64,000 bases of DNA from Bradyrhizobium sp. 195 (GCF_023101665.1 NZ_CP082161.1:1736001-1800000); one strand, 5' to 3'. Positions 29,704-39,358 are shown, numbered from the stretch's first letter. Translations and numbers: made by a program. Notes: generated by a model not told the origin, from the letters alone.

Positions 29704-30438
29704 ATGTCGTTCTGGACACGCCACCAAGTCCTCGAAAAGAACTCGATTATCCTGATCGTCGGCATCCTGCTGGTGATCGCGATCGGCGGTCTCGTCGAGA
29801 TCACGCCGTTGTTCTACCTCAAGAGCACGATCGAAGCGGTCGACGGGGTGCGGCCCTATACGCCGCTGGAGCTCGCCGGGCGCAACGTCTATGTTCGCGA
29901 GGGCTGCTATCTCTGCCATTCGCAGATGATCCGCCCGTTGCGCGACGAGGTCGAGCGCTACGGTCACTTCTCGCTCGCCGCCGAGAGCATGTTCGATCAC
30001 CCGTTCCAGTGGGGCTCGAAGCGCACCGGCCCGGACCTCGCCCGCGTCGGCGCCAAATATTCCGACGACTGGCACGTCACCCATCTGATCAATCCGCGCG
30101 CGATCGTGCCGCAGTCGGTGATGCCGGGCTACCCGTTCCTCAGCCGGACCGAGGTCGATCCGGACACGATTGCCGATCACATGCGCACGCTGAGGACCGT
30201 CGGCGTGCCCTACACCGATGACCAGATCGCCAATGCAGGCGCCGACATGAAGGCCCAGGCCGATCCGGACAATTCCGGCAGCGATGGCTTCGGCAAGCGC
30301 TACGCCAAGGCCGTGGTGCGCAATTTCGACGGCAAGACCGGAACGCCGACCGAGATGGACGCGCTGATCGCGTACTTGCAGATGCTCGGCACGCTGGTCG
30401 ACTTCAAGCTCTACAACGAGAAAGCCAATCTTCGCTGA
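29704..30438 (+). CDS. fixO: cbb3 oxidase mono-heme cytochrome c subunit (FixO/CcoO)
   Basis: This 244-aa membrane-anchored c-type cytochrome has an N-terminal transmembrane anchor (about 12-34, [16 protein letters not shown]), then a periplasmic domain with the single heme-attachment site CYLCH in [18 protein letters not shown] and an axial methionine in VMPGYPFL. It passes electrons from FixP towards FixN. ATG 29704 begins MSFWTRHQ, the usual start for the family. It is 11 bp after fixN and 13 bp before fixQ. Confidence 0.97.
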   Translation: MSFWTRHQVLEKNSIILIVGILLVIAIGGLVEITPLFYLKSTIEAVDGVRPYTPLELAGRNVYVREGCYLCHSQMIRPLRDEVERYGHFSLAAESMFDHPFQWGSKRTGPDLARVGAKYSDDWHVTHLINPRAIVPQSVMPGYPFLSRTEVDPDTIADHMRTLRTVGVPYTDDQIANAGADMKAQADPDNSGSDGFGKRYAKAVVRNFDGKTGTPTEMDALIAYLQMLGTLVDFKLYNEKANLR

Positions 30439-30451
30439 GAAGGCATGAACG

Positions 30452-30616
30452 ATGAAAGCCATCCTGACACTCGACAATCTTGCGTCCGGTCTCGTGACCA
30501 CGCTCTGGACGCCGGTCTTCGTCGCGATCTTCCTCGCGATCATCGCCTACGCATTTTGGCCCCGCAACAAGGCCGCTTTCGACGAAGCAGCACGCCTGCC
30601 GTTGCGGGAGGAGTGA
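30452..30616 (+). CDS. fixQ: cbb3 oxidase small subunit FixQ/CcoQ
   Basis: This 54-aa single-span membrane protein starts MKAILTLDNL, has one hydrophobic helix (about 17-36, TPVFVAIFLAIIAYAF) and ends in a short charged tail beginning WPRNKAAFDEA. FixQ helps stabilise the assembled cbb3 complex, particularly association of FixP. It is easily missed because of its size. It lies between fixO and fixP, with a 6-bp gap to fixP. Confidence 0.95.
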   Translation: MKAILTLDNLASGLVTTLWTPVFVAIFLAIIAYAFWPRNKAAFDEAARLPLREE

Positions 30617-30622
30617 GACATC

Positions 30623-31498
30623 ATGACCGACCATCATAGCGACATCGATCCTGTCTCCGGCAGGTCCACGACCGGACACGAGTGGGACGGCATCAAGGAG
30701 CTCAACACGCCGCTGCCGCGCTGGTGGGTGATCACCTTCTATCTCACCATCGTCTGGGCGATCGGCTACTGGATCGTCTATCCGGCCTGGCCGCTGATCT
30801 CCAGCAATACCACAGGGCTGTTCGGTTACTCGACACGTGCCGACGTCGCGGTCGAGCTCGCCAACCTCGAGAAGATCCGCGGAGCCAAGATGGTGGCGCT
30901 GGGCGCGGCCTCGCTCGCCGAGATCGAGAAGGACCCGGCACTGCTGGCGCTCGCCCGCGCCAAGGGCAAGACCGTGTTCGGCGACAATTGCGCACCGTGT
31001 CACGGCAGCGGCGGCGCCGGCGCCAAGGGCTATCCGAACCTGAACGACGACGACTGGCTGTGGGGCGGCACGCTCGACCAGATCATGCAGACCATCCAGT
31101 TCGGCGCTCGTGCTGGTCACGCCAAGACGCATGAGGGCCAGATGCTCGCCTTCGGCAAGGACGGCGTGCTGAAGTCGGACGAGATCGTCACGGTCGCCAA
31201 TTACGTGCGGTCGCTGTCGGGGCTCTCGACCCGCAAGGGCTATGACGCCGCCAAGGGCGAAAAGATCTTCGCCGACAATTGCGCCGCCTGTCACGGCGAC
31301 GCGGGCAAGGGCAATTTGGAGCTCGGCGCGCCGAACCTGACCGACAAGATCTGGCTCTACGGCTCGGACGAGGTGACTCTTGTCGAGACCATCGCCAATG
31401 GCCGCGCCGGTGTCATGCCGGCCTGGGAAGGACGGCTCGATCCCGCCACCATCAAGGCGATGGCGGTCTACGTCCACTCTCTGGGCGGCGGAAAATAG
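30623..31498 (+). CDS. fixP: cbb3 oxidase di-heme cytochrome c subunit (FixP/CcoP)
   Basis: This 291-aa c-type cytochrome subunit has an N-terminal cytoplasmic stretch with the conserved HEWDGIKELNTPLPRWW segment, one transmembrane helix (about 34-57) and two periplasmic cytochrome c domains with heme sites CAPCH and CAACH. Axial methionines are plausible at QMLAF and VMPAW. It accepts electrons from the cytochrome bc1 branch. ATG 30623 follows GGAGTGAGACATC. Last gene of fixNOQP; about 110 bp then separate it from fixG, enough for the second FixK box. Confidence 0.97.
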   Translation: MTDHHSDIDPVSGRSTTGHEWDGIKELNTPLPRWWVITFYLTIVWAIGYWIVYPAWPLISSNTTGLFGYSTRADVAVELANLEKIRGAKMVALGAASLAEIEKDPALLALARAKGKTVFGDNCAPCHGSGGAGAKGYPNLNDDDWLWGGTLDQIMQTIQFGARAGHAKTHEGQMLAFGKDGVLKSDEIVTVANYVRSLSGLSTRKGYDAAKGEKIFADNCAACHGDAGKGNLELGAPNLTDKIWLYGSDEVTLVETIANGRAGVMPAWEGRLDPATIKAMAVYVHSLGGGK

Positions 31499-31538
31499 CG
31501 GATCGGCGTAAAACCGGGGCGAACAAAAACACGCTCGC

Positions 31539-31552
31539 TTGCGCTGGATCAA
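31539..31552. promoter_or_regulatory. FixK box upstream of fixGHIS
   Basis: TTGCGCTGGATCAA fits the relaxed FixK2 consensus TTG[AC]-N6-TCAA. It is centred about 62 bp upstream of the fixG ATG, the same spacing as the box before fixN. Confidence 0.85.
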
Positions 31553-31607
31553 CTGATGCGGCGGCGTCGGGTCTAGGCTCAATCGCACCTATCGAGAATG
31601 TCAGGCG

Positions 31608-33074
31608 ATGAACAAGGCCGTGAACCCGAACGAGCTCACATCGGACGACGATTACGGGCCGCTCTACGCCGCCCGCAAGAAGGTCTATCCCCAGAGCGTC
31701 TCCGGCACGTTCCGCCGGATCAAGTGGGGCCTGATGGCGTTCTGCCTGGGGGTCCACTACTTCCTGCCCTTCGTGCGCTGGAACCGCGGTCTCGGCGCGC
31801 CCAGCCAGGCGGTCCTGATCGATCTCCCCAACAGCCGCTTCTATTTCTTTTTCATCGAGCTGTGGCCGCAGGAGGTCTATTACTTCACCGGCCTCTTGAT
31901 CATCGCCGCCGTGGCGCTGTTCCTGATGAACTCCGTCGGCGGCCGCATCTGGTGCGGCTATCTCTGTCCGCAGACGGTCTGGACCGACCTGTTCTATGCC
32001 GTCGAGCGCCTGGTCGAGGGCGACCGCCGCGAGCGGATGAAGAAGGACGCCGCATCCGACCCGATGAAGCTCCAGCGCATCTCCGAGATCGTGCTCAAGC
32101 ATTCGATCTGGCTCTTGATCGCGTGGTGGACCGGTGGCGCCTGGGTGCTCTATTTCAACGACGCGCCGACGCTGGTGAAGCAGCTCGTCACCTTCCAGGG
32201 GCCGATGGTCGCCTATGCCTGGATCGGCATCCTCACCGCGACGACCTATGTCCTCGCCGGCTACATGCGCGAGCAGGTCTGCACCTATATGTGCCCGTGG
32301 CCGCGGATCCAGGCGGCACTCACCGACGAATGGGCGCTCAACGTCACCTACCGCTACGATCGCGGCGAGAAGCGCACCTCGGTCAAGAAGGCCGCCGAGC
32401 TGCGCGCGCTCGGTGAGCACGCCGGCGACTGCGTTGATTGCTACCAGTGCGTTGCAGTCTGTCCGACCGGCATCGACATCCGCGACGGAGCGCAGCTCGA
32501 ATGCATTCAGTGCGGGCTCTGCATCGACGCCTGCGACAATGTGATGACCAAGATCGGCCGGCCGACCCGCCTGATCGGCTACGACAATGACATCAACATC
32601 CAGCGCCGCCAGGAAGGCAAGGCGCCAGTCTATCGCATCGTCCGGCCCCGCACCGTCGTCTACAGCGCGATCATCGCAGCCGTCGGCGGCATCATGCTCT
32701 ATACGCTGGCGACACGCAGCCTGCTCGACGTCAACGTGCTGCACGACCGCAATCCGGTCGCGGTCAAGCTCAGCGACGGCTCGATTCGCAACGCCTATAC
32801 GGTCCGGCTGCTGAACAAGAGCGGCTATGACCGCGTCATCGCGATCGACGCGGAGGGTCCGGTCAACGCCACAATCCACGTCATCGGCGTGGATTCCGTG
32901 ACGCCGGATCGGCCGATGATCGTAATCGCCCGCGACTCCACCAGCGAGCTGCGGCTGCTGGTCACCGCGCCTGCGGACAGCAATCCGGAAAAGTCAATCC
33001 CGGTCCGCTTCCACGTCACCGACATCGGACTCGGCGAAGTTGCCAATGCCACCGACAATTTCGTCTCGCCGTAA
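31608..33074 (+). CDS. fixG: cbb3 oxidase assembly ferredoxin-like protein FixG/CcoG
   Basis: This 488-aa inner-membrane iron-sulfur protein has about five transmembrane helices. A NosR/YccM-like loop (GRIWCGYLCPQTVW) and cysteines in CTYMCPWPR are followed by a cytoplasmic 2[4Fe-4S] ferredoxin domain, with CVDCYQCVAVCP and CIQCGLCIDAC, and a C-terminal immunoglobulin-like periplasmic domain. CcoG proteins reduce copper for delivery to the cbb3 oxidase. ATG 31608 is preceded by the FixK box and begins the fixGHIS operon. Intact and of normal length. Confidence 0.96.
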   Translation: MNKAVNPNELTSDDDYGPLYAARKKVYPQSVSGTFRRIKWGLMAFCLGVHYFLPFVRWNRGLGAPSQAVLIDLPNSRFYFFFIELWPQEVYYFTGLLIIAAVALFLMNSVGGRIWCGYLCPQTVWTDLFYAVERLVEGDRRERMKKDAASDPMKLQRISEIVLKHSIWLLIAWWTGGAWVLYFNDAPTLVKQLVTFQGPMVAYAWIGILTATTYVLAGYMREQVCTYMCPWPRIQAALTDEWALNVTYRYDRGEKRTSVKKAAELRALGEHAGDCVDCYQCVAVCPTGIDIRDGAQLECIQCGLCIDACDNVMTKIGRPTRLIGYDNDINIQRRQEGKAPVYRIVRPRTVVYSAIIAAVGGIMLYTLATRSLLDVNVLHDRNPVAVKLSDGSIRNAYTVRLLNKSGYDRVIAIDAEGPVNATIHVIGVDSVTPDRPMIVIARDSTSELRLLVTAPADSNPEKSIPVRFHVTDIGLGEVANATDNFVSP

Positions 33075-33089
33075 GATCAGGAGACCGCC

Positions 33090-33581
33090 ATGGCGCCCGC
33101 ACCGAAGCCACTGACCGGGACCAAAGTCTTCCTGATGCTGGTCGCCTTCTTCGGCGTCGTGATCGGCGTCAACGCGACCATGGCGAAGCTTGCGATCGCG
33201 ACGCTGCCCGGCACCGACGTCGACAGTCCGTATGCGGCGGGCCTTAGCTATGACCGGGAGATCTCGGCGGCGCACGACCAGGCGGCGCGCAAATGGCAGG
33301 TCAACGCGCATATCGGGCGCCGCGCCGATGGCGCTGCCACGCTTGAGGTCGAGGTGCGCGACGCCGGCGGCCGGCCGATGACCGGGCTGAAATTTGGCGG
33401 CCGCCTGGAGCGGCCGGCCGACAAGCGCGCCGATCTCGTGGTCGAGCTTGCCGAGTCCGGCATCGGCATCTATCGCGGCAACGCCGCGGCCGTCGCGCCG
33501 GGCCAGTGGGACCTGGTGATCGAGGGCGAGGCGCGGGGGACGCGCGTCTTCCTGTCGCGCAACCGCGTGATCCTGAACTGA
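33090..33581 (+). CDS. fixH: cbb3 oxidase assembly protein FixH/CcoH
   Basis: This 163-aa single-span protein has an N-terminal transmembrane helix (about 12-36, VFLMLVAFFGVVIGVNATMAK) and a periplasmic beta-rich FixH domain with SPYAAGLSYDREI near the membrane. FixH is needed for late steps of cbb3 assembly. It follows fixG by 15 bp and precedes fixI by 11 bp. Length is typical. Confidence 0.95.
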   Translation: MAPAPKPLTGTKVFLMLVAFFGVVIGVNATMAKLAIATLPGTDVDSPYAAGLSYDREISAAHDQAARKWQVNAHIGRRADGAATLEVEVRDAGGRPMTGLKFGGRLERPADKRADLVVELAESGIGIYRGNAAAVAPGQWDLVIEGEARGTRVFLSRNRVILN

Positions 33582-33592
33582 GGGAATCCGTC

Positions 33593-35785
33593 ATGCAGGT
33601 CACGCGGGATTTTTCGCACTACGTCCGGACCGCGGGCGAAGGCGTCCAGCACATCGATCTCGCCGTCGAGGGCGTTCACTGCGCCGGATGCATGGCCAAG
33701 ATCGAGCGCGGACTGTCGGCGATTCCTGACGTCACGCTGGCGCGGGTGAACCTCACCGACCGGCGCGTCGCGCTGGAATGGAAGCAGGGCACGCTCGATC
33801 CAAGCCGTTTCATCGATCGGCTGGAAGAGCTCGGCTATAAGGCCTATCCTTACGAGACCGAGAGCGCGGAGGCGACGGAAGTTGCCGAATCGCGCTTCCT
33901 GCTGCGCTGTCTCGGCGTCGCCGCGTTCGCCACCATGAACGTGATGATGCTGTCGATCCCGGTGTGGTCCGGCAACGTTTCGGACATGCTGCCGGAGCAG
34001 CGCGACTTCTTCCACTGGCTGTCGGCGCTGATCGCGCTGCCGGCGGCAGCCTATGCGGGGCAGCCGTTCTTCCGCTCGGCCTGGCGCGCGCTATCGAACA
34101 AGACCACCAACATGGACGTGCCGATCTCGATCGGCGTGTGCCTTGCGCTCGGCATGTCCGTGGTGGAGACCATCCACCACGCCGAGCATGCCTATTTCGA
34201 CGCGGCGATCATGCTGCTCACGTTTCTTTTGGTCGGCCGCGTCCTCGACCAGAACATGCGGCGGCGGACGCGCGCGGTCGCGGGCAATCTCGCCGCACTC
34301 AAGGCCGAGACCGCGGCCAAGTTCGTCGGGCCTGACGAGATTTCGCAGGTGCCGGTCGCGGCGATCCAGCCCGGCGACATCGTGCTGCTCCGGCCGGGCG
34401 AGCGCTGCGCGGTCGACGGCACCGTGATCGAGGGACGCTCCGAGATCGACCAGAGCCTGATTACCGGCGAGACGCTCTATGTCACGGCCGGGCAGGGCAC
34501 ACCGGTCTATGCGGGTTCGATGAACATCTCCGGCAGCTTGCGGGTGCGGGTCTCGGCGGCCTCAGAGGCGACGCTGCTCGCCGAGATCACGCGGCTGCTC
34601 GACAATGCGCTGCAGGCGCGCTCGCGCTACATGCGGCTTGCCGACCGCGCCTCGCGACTCTACGCGCCGGCGGTGCATGCAACCGCGCTCGTCACCATCC
34701 TCGGCTGGGTCATCGCGGGTGCGCCTTGGCATGATGCCATCGTCGCCGGCGTCGCGGTCCTGATCATCACCTGTCCCTGCGCGCTCGGGCTCGCCATTCC
34801 GACGGTGCAGACGGTGGCCTCGGGCGCGATGTTCAAAGCCGGCGTCCTGCTTAATTCCGGCGATGCCATCGAGCGGCTCGCCGAAGCCGATCACGTCATC
34901 TTCGACAAGACCGGCACGCTGACGCTGCCGGATCTCGAAGTGATGAATGCGGTCGATATCCCCGCCGACATCTTTGAACTCGCTGGCCGGCTGGCGCTGT
35001 CGAGCCATCATCCAGTGGCCGCCGCCGTGGCGCAGGCTGCCGGAGCCAGGTCGCCGATCGTGGGGGCGGTGGACGAAGCAGGGCAGGGCGTGTGCGCTGT
35101 GGTCGACGGCATCGAGCTTCGCCTCGGCCGTCCATCCTTCTGCGGCGCCGAGGGCCTCGTGGGGTTGATCGACGATCTCGACCCTGAAGCCTCTGTCGTG
35201 GCTTTCAGCAAGGGCAGCGAAAAATTCATCCTCTCGGTGCGCCAGGGCCTCCGTCCCGATGCGCAGGCTGTGATCGCGGCGTTGAAGGCGCGCAACATCG
35301 GTATGGAAATTCTCTCCGGCGATCGCGAGCCCGCGGTGATAGCCGCCGCTCATGCGCTGGGCATCGCCGAATGGCGCGCCGGTGTCACGCCGGCCGACAA
35401 GATCGCGCGGATCGAGGAATTGAAGCAGCGGGACATGAAGGTCCTGATGGTCGGCGACGGCATGAACGATGCGCCGTCGCTGGCGGCAGCGCACGTCTCG
35501 ATGTCGCCGATCTCGGCCGCGCATTTGAGCCAGGCCACCGCCGATCTCGTCTTCCTCGGCCGGCCGCTGGCCCCGGTCGTTGCCGCCATCGATGCTTCGC
35601 GCAAGGCGCTGCACTTGATGCGACAAAATCTCTGGCTTGCGATCGGCTACAACGTCCTCGCGGTGCCGGTCGCGATCAGTGGCGTCGTGACGCCCCTGAT
35701 CGCCGCTGCCGCCATGAGCGGATCGTCGATCCTGGTGATGCTGAATTCGCTGCGCGCCCGCAGCGCCTCGCGGGAGATTTCGTGA
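33593..35785 (+). CDS. fixI: copper-transporting P1B-type ATPase FixI/CcoI
   Basis: This 730-aa P-type ATPase exports or delivers copper for CuB of the cbb3 oxidase. An N-terminal metal-binding domain with VHCAGCMAK is followed by eight predicted transmembrane helices, the TGE actuator motif (ITGETLYV), the intramembrane CPC copper site in ITCPCALGLA, the phosphorylation motif DKTGTLT, an HP motif in SSHHPVAAA and the hinge GDGMNDAPS. I start at ATG 33593, which gives the 730-aa length known for Bradyrhizobium FixI; an open frame extends upstream but runs over the end of fixH. Its stop overlaps the fixS start. Confidence 0.96.
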   Translation: MQVTRDFSHYVRTAGEGVQHIDLAVEGVHCAGCMAKIERGLSAIPDVTLARVNLTDRRVALEWKQGTLDPSRFIDRLEELGYKAYPYETESAEATEVAESRFLLRCLGVAAFATMNVMMLSIPVWSGNVSDMLPEQRDFFHWLSALIALPAAAYAGQPFFRSAWRALSNKTTNMDVPISIGVCLALGMSVVETIHHAEHAYFDAAIMLLTFLLVGRVLDQNMRRRTRAVAGNLAALKAETAAKFVGPDEISQVPVAAIQPGDIVLLRPGERCAVDGTVIEGRSEIDQSLITGETLYVTAGQGTPVYAGSMNISGSLRVRVSAASEATLLAEITRLLDNALQARSRYMRLADRASRLYAPAVHATALVTILGWVIAGAPWHDAIVAGVAVLIITCPCALGLAIPTVQTVASGAMFKAGVLLNSGDAIERLAEADHVIFDKTGTLTLPDLEVMNAVDIPADIFELAGRLALSSHHPVAAAVAQAAGARSPIVGAVDEAGQGVCAVVDGIELRLGRPSFCGAEGLVGLIDDLDPEASVVAFSKGSEKFILSVRQGLRPDAQAVIAALKARNIGMEILSGDREPAVIAAAHALGIAEWRAGVTPADKIARIEELKQRDMKVLMVGDGMNDAPSLAAAHVSMSPISAAHLSQATADLVFLGRPLAPVVAAIDASRKALHLMRQNLWLAIGYNVLAVPVAISGVVTPLIAAAAMSGSSILVMLNSLRARSASREIS

Positions 35786-35952
35786 TGGAAATCCTGGTCA
35801 TCCTGGTGCCGCTGGCGCTGATGCTCGGTCTCGCCGGTCTCGTTGCCTTCCTCTGGTCGCTTCGGAGCGGTCAGTATGACGACTTCGACGGCGCAGCGTG
35901 GCGGGCAATTGCCGACGACGAGCCGCCGCAAGAGGCCCCGGCTAAGCGGTAA
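35785..35952 (+). CDS. fixS: cbb3 oxidase assembly protein FixS/CcoS
   Basis: This 55-aa protein has one N-terminal transmembrane helix (MEILVILVPLALMLGLAGL) and the family's signature FLWSLRSGQYDDFDGAAWR. CcoS is required for cofactor insertion into the cbb3 oxidase. Its ATG overlaps the fixI stop (TGATG), so the two are translationally coupled. It closes the fixGHIS operon; no clear terminator follows. Confidence 0.96.
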   Translation: MEILVILVPLALMLGLAGLVAFLWSLRSGQYDDFDGAAWRAIADDEPPQEAPAKR

Positions 35953-36139
35953 AGCGGTAGCCTTCCGCACGAGGTGCGGCGGACTTCCAGTGAATGGGAG
36001 AGCATCCCTGTCGTCGTTGATAGAGGGTTGACCAGGTTTGTTATGACGGCAGGTTGTGTCACTGCGTGGGGGGCGTTGTTCCCAATCGAAGGCGACGCAA
36101 CTGAACCGACCGGCGGCGTGGCGGGACTCCGACCTCCAT

Positions 36140-36667
36140 GTCCGGCAAATGCTGGCGATTGCGCAGCACAATCTGGCGCGCTCCGGAGAAGCCGAGAAGG
36201 CCTTGGGCGTGAAGCTCTGACAGGGCTCGCGAGACCGTCTCCAGGATGAGGCCGAGATAGTCGCCGATGTCACGGCGGCACTCGGACGGCCATCAGGCCG
36301 GCGGCCGCGGTGCGGGATGTCCGTCTCGAGCAGGAAGGTCGCGACCCTCCATGGCGTTCTTGCGGCCGAGCAGCAGCATGTGGTCCTCCGCGTGCTTCAG
36401 CTCGCCGGCCGTCAGGATCCAGAGCTTGCGCGCGACCTGAATGTCTGTATTGGCCGCCTTGTCCGGGCTCGCCCGGTTTACCAGGCGCACCGTGGTCTTG
36501 AGGATCGCTTCGGCCGCAATGCGCGCCGAAGATCTTCTCGTCCTTGCCGCTTGCGAATTCGCTGGCCACGAGCGCCGGCTGGCCGACCAGCCGCCGAACG
36601 CAGCGGACGACGAGGGCGCGGAGCGCGTCGTGGAAGGCTGGGTGGTGTAGAGTGCGGGCGGAAGCAT
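36140..36667 (-). pseudogene. second fixK-like gene, internally deleted and frameshifted
   Basis: Read on the minus strand, the region rebuilds a FixK protein in pieces. LVASEFASGKDEKIFGA corresponds to the N-terminal beta roll; then come AAEAILKTTVRLVNRAS, QVARKLWILTAGELKHAED, HMLLLGRKNAME and CRRDIGDYLGL, ETVSRALSELHAQ plus GARQIVLRNRQ for the dimerisation helix and helix-turn-helix. About 50 codons between the first two pieces are missing, and at least two frameshifts separate the rest. It resembles fixK2 closely enough to be a paralogous copy. It lies just after fixS in opposite orientation and cannot make a working activator. Confidence 0.85.
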
Positions 36668-36782
36668 CGGCGATCTCCTTGCTGATGGCCGGAGGATGCG
36701 AGAGACCGCGACACGGTGAAATTCGGTGTCATCTCTTAGCGGGACTTACGCACGGTAGATCTACGGGCGAGATGCCGCTCGT

Positions 36783-37160
36783 TCAGGACCGGTGGCCCTC
36801 CAGGCTGCTGCCGAGCGCTTGCATCGTTGGAGCGCTGAGGCAGTAATCTTCGTAATCTCTGGTACCCACCCTGATCTCGACATCGTTGTTGCACTCAACC
36901 TTCCGGTCGCATTGGGTGCAGACCCACTCGTCGCGCAGCACTGCCGGCTTCGATCGCGAGACATCCTCGTGGTCGATGCCGAGAACCTTCAGTAACCGGG
37001 GCAATTCGTCAGCCGCAAGCGTCCTTGACCGCGCATCGAGGTCTGCAGGCGTGACGCGCAGGTCGGGCGCGATTTCGTGCCGCAGTAGAGTTGATGCAAC
37101 TCACGGATTTCACGGCGATGCCTCAGCCAGTTACCGAAAACATCCAGGAGGCCTTCAAGA
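36783..37160 (-). pseudogene. DUF6455-like cysteine-rich small protein, frameshifted
   Basis: The 3' part reads TPADLDARSRTLAADELPRL, then LKVLGIDHEDVSR, then CTQCDRKVECNND and a C-terminal YEDYCLSAPTMQAL. The CxxC-x5-C plus YCLxAPT pattern is typical of small DUF6455 proteins common in bradyrhizobia (function unknown; possibly metal-binding). The 5' part (FGNWLRHRREIRELHQLYCG) lies in a different frame, so one indel near 37080 breaks the gene. No ATG leads the downstream frame. Confidence 0.6.
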
Positions 37161-37169
37161 ATGGGATAA

Positions 37170-38410
37170 GTCTTCCTCTGTTTTCTTCATGCCCAATACG
37201 CTCCCAATTCTGGTGTGATGCTTTCTTATTGAAGCCGGCCGGGGCCGCCGTTGCGCCAGCGCAATGTCCTTTGCGCGGACGTAGCTGGTCCGCCGCAATT
37301 GCAGTATTTCTCCCCCTGGCGTCCGGCCGTAGAGCGCATCCAACCCAAAATCTCGGCCAGCGCCGTTGCCAGACCTTACCTCGATCCCCTACCGGGAGGC
37401 CCATCCTTCCTCTTGATCGGCGACGTACGCAAGCTCCTGCCGCAACGGCCCGCTCGCCCGGCCGCCTCTCGAGGAAGCGAAAGCCGGCAGCCCGAGCACG
37501 AAAGACCTGGAGGGCCTTGTCGAACGCTTCGTCGTAGGAATCGATCCCACGACCGTGTGCATGAGTTCGTTCAGCACGTAGGCGCGAACGAGACTCCTCA
37601 ACATAGTGAGGGCGTTCTCGGCGGCTTCGCCGAACAGCCCGTAATTCGGCTAGGACGCCGATTATCAGCGTATGCAGGTTTTCACGAGCGTCGCGCCACT
37701 CGGAACAATCACGGCCGCGCTCCGGAAAGGCGCGGCGGATGGAGCCGGCCTCTCGAGCGCGTAGGAGCGTATCGCGTGAGCGACCAAGTTCAGCGCGTCT
37801 TCGACGATTTTTTACGCGAGCCTTCTGCGGCCGGCAGAAATTCCCGGTAGCCCTTGACGGCAAGGAAGCGGCGCATCTCGGCGAACGTTTCGCGCGGTCG
37901 CCTGTGCAGATCTCGATTTCCTGGGCAAGATCTTTCGCCAGCTCCCGGTCCCAGGTGCTCGAGAGCATTTCTTTCACGGAAGGGTCGCGAGAGTTTTGTG
38001 GCAGTCATCGTCCTCAACGTCCGAATGGTCATGCGTCGTGAACAGCATCACCGCGATGCCGACCACAGCACGGTCGCGGATATCGTCGCGACGGTGGACA
38101 GAACGCTCATTGCCCTGAGAGCGCCCGTTAGGCCCACCTAGACCAATGGATAAACGCCACTGCAAAAAGGATCCTCCAATTCAAAGTAGACCAGCATTCG
38201 GGAGGTTCGTACTCCAACTGGTGGATCCAGTCCGGCCCTGAACCGCCAGGCAGAGCTCTAACATTCGACTAGGCGTTGGGCCGCAATTATGCGAGTCTTA
38301 CAGCATTTCGAGGCGTGTCGGAAACGGAGGGACCCGATGTGCGATCGTTAACTGCGTGTCTCTTTCGGCGTGGTTGGAATTGGGACGGGTAAAGTCCTGG
38401 GACACTCAAA
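37170..38410. other. degraded coding DNA, family not recognised
   Basis: The minus strand shows fragments of protein-like sequence in alternating frames, for example LAVKGYREFLPAAEG, VRAYVLNELMHT and SYDEAFDKALQVFRAR between about 37400 and 37950. It looks like a decayed gene of some 200 codons. I cannot assign it. The rest holds nothing recognisable. Confidence 0.4.
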
Positions 38411-38629
38411 GTGACATGTGCCAGTGAAAGTACGCTCCACGACTGGACCGTGGGTGAGCGTGTAGTCGTTTGCGAAGCGGCTGGACCGCGTCTGAGCGGC
38501 AAGCAAGGAGTCGTTCTCGGGTTCGGCGCTACGCGCAGCAGGCTTCGCGTGTTGCTCGACGGTTCCAGAGGGCCGATCACGTTGCATATCACCTTCGTGG
38601 ACCCGGTCGTGCAGCGCGATCGCGCTTGA
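38411..38629 (+). CDS. small hypothetical protein
   Basis: A possible 72-aa protein with the beta-rich, KOW-like stretch WTVGERVVVCEAAG and GKQGVVLGFGATRSRLRVLL. The pattern of short strands and glycine turns resembles small SH3-like barrels that bind RNA or mediate protein contacts, but there is no family match I can name. It sits just upstream of the toxin-antitoxin relic. The start and the coding status are uncertain. Confidence 0.4.
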   Translation: MTCASESTLHDWTVGERVVVCEAAGPRLSGKQGVVLGFGATRSRLRVLLDGSRGPITLHITFVDPVVQRDRA

Positions 38630-38855
38630 GAATGGTGCTGCCTACAAGGGGAAAGTCCGCGCGGCGCAGCACAATCGCAGCGCGGAAGCGGAAATGCGCG
38701 CCATTCTGGAGGCCGCCGTGCGTCCCGAGGGCCGGCTGCGGCTCGGCACCGCCCTTTCGGAGATGAGCCGGAAGATCGGCCTCACTAATGCCGATGTCGA
38801 CGCACTTGAACATGGCCGCGGCGCGCGTCCCGCTGAGCCGACGCGCTTCGAATGA
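38630..38855 (+). pseudogene. FitA/VapB-type antitoxin relic
   Basis: The frame ending in TGA at 38855 carries KVRAAQHNRSAEAEMRAIL, the ribbon-helix-helix antitoxin signature (RAAxxxRSxEAEMRAIL) of FitA-like proteins, and an intact C-terminal toxin-binding tail beginning LGTALSEMSRKIGL. The N-terminal strand and a start codon are missing. The ATGA overlap with the toxin start at 38852 is the usual arrangement. Probably no longer expressed from its own start. Confidence 0.7.
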
Positions 38856-39082
38856 TCCTGCTCGATACCAATGTGGTCTCCGAGGCGATGAAGCCCGAAC
38901 CGCATCCATCGGTCCGTGACTGGCTCGACGCCCAGGCGGCCGAGACGCTGTTTTTCTCCAGCGTCATCATCGTCGAACTATTGTTCGGCATCCGCGCGCT
39001 GGCGCGCGGGTCGGGAGAAAGAAAGCCCTTGGTCAGCACCTCGACCTTGCAGCCGAGAACGGCCTCTCACCGTCCGTTCTGA
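38852..39082 (+). pseudogene. FitB/VapC PIN-domain toxin, truncated
   Basis: MILLDTNVVSEAMKPEP is the classic PIN-domain start with its first acidic metal ligand, and VIIVELLFGI contains the second (E). After about 52 codons the frame is lost. The true continuation (RRKKALGQHLDLAAENG and then RPTEEW) is in another frame, and the C-terminal acidic residues are absent; a run of six CTG triplets follows at 39103-39122. The family encodes ribonucleases of about 140 aa that cleave tRNA or rRNA. This copy should be inactive. Confidence 0.8.
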
Positions 39083-39358
39083 GGCCGACAGAGGAATGGC
39101 GTGCTGCTGCTGCTGCTGCTGGACATCGGCATGCTGATGCCGCCGAGGATGATGATCGGATCACGCCGATCGCGATCGGTGCTGGTCAGCTTGATCGCTG
39201 ATCATCATCGTGCTGGTCATCCCGATCATGATCGCGCGCGCTCCGAGGCTAGCCCACGGGCGCCGGTCACGTCGGCACCTCGCCGTGCGATGGCTCGCAA
39301 CGTGCGCGCGCGATTTGGTGACACTGGGCTTTTGCCGCGCCCTAGTCCGGCGCGATCC

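Noticed and set aside
39103..39122. CTG triplet run as a possible functional microsatellite
   Set aside because: Only six units within a truncated toxin relic; likely chance slippage in dead DNA.
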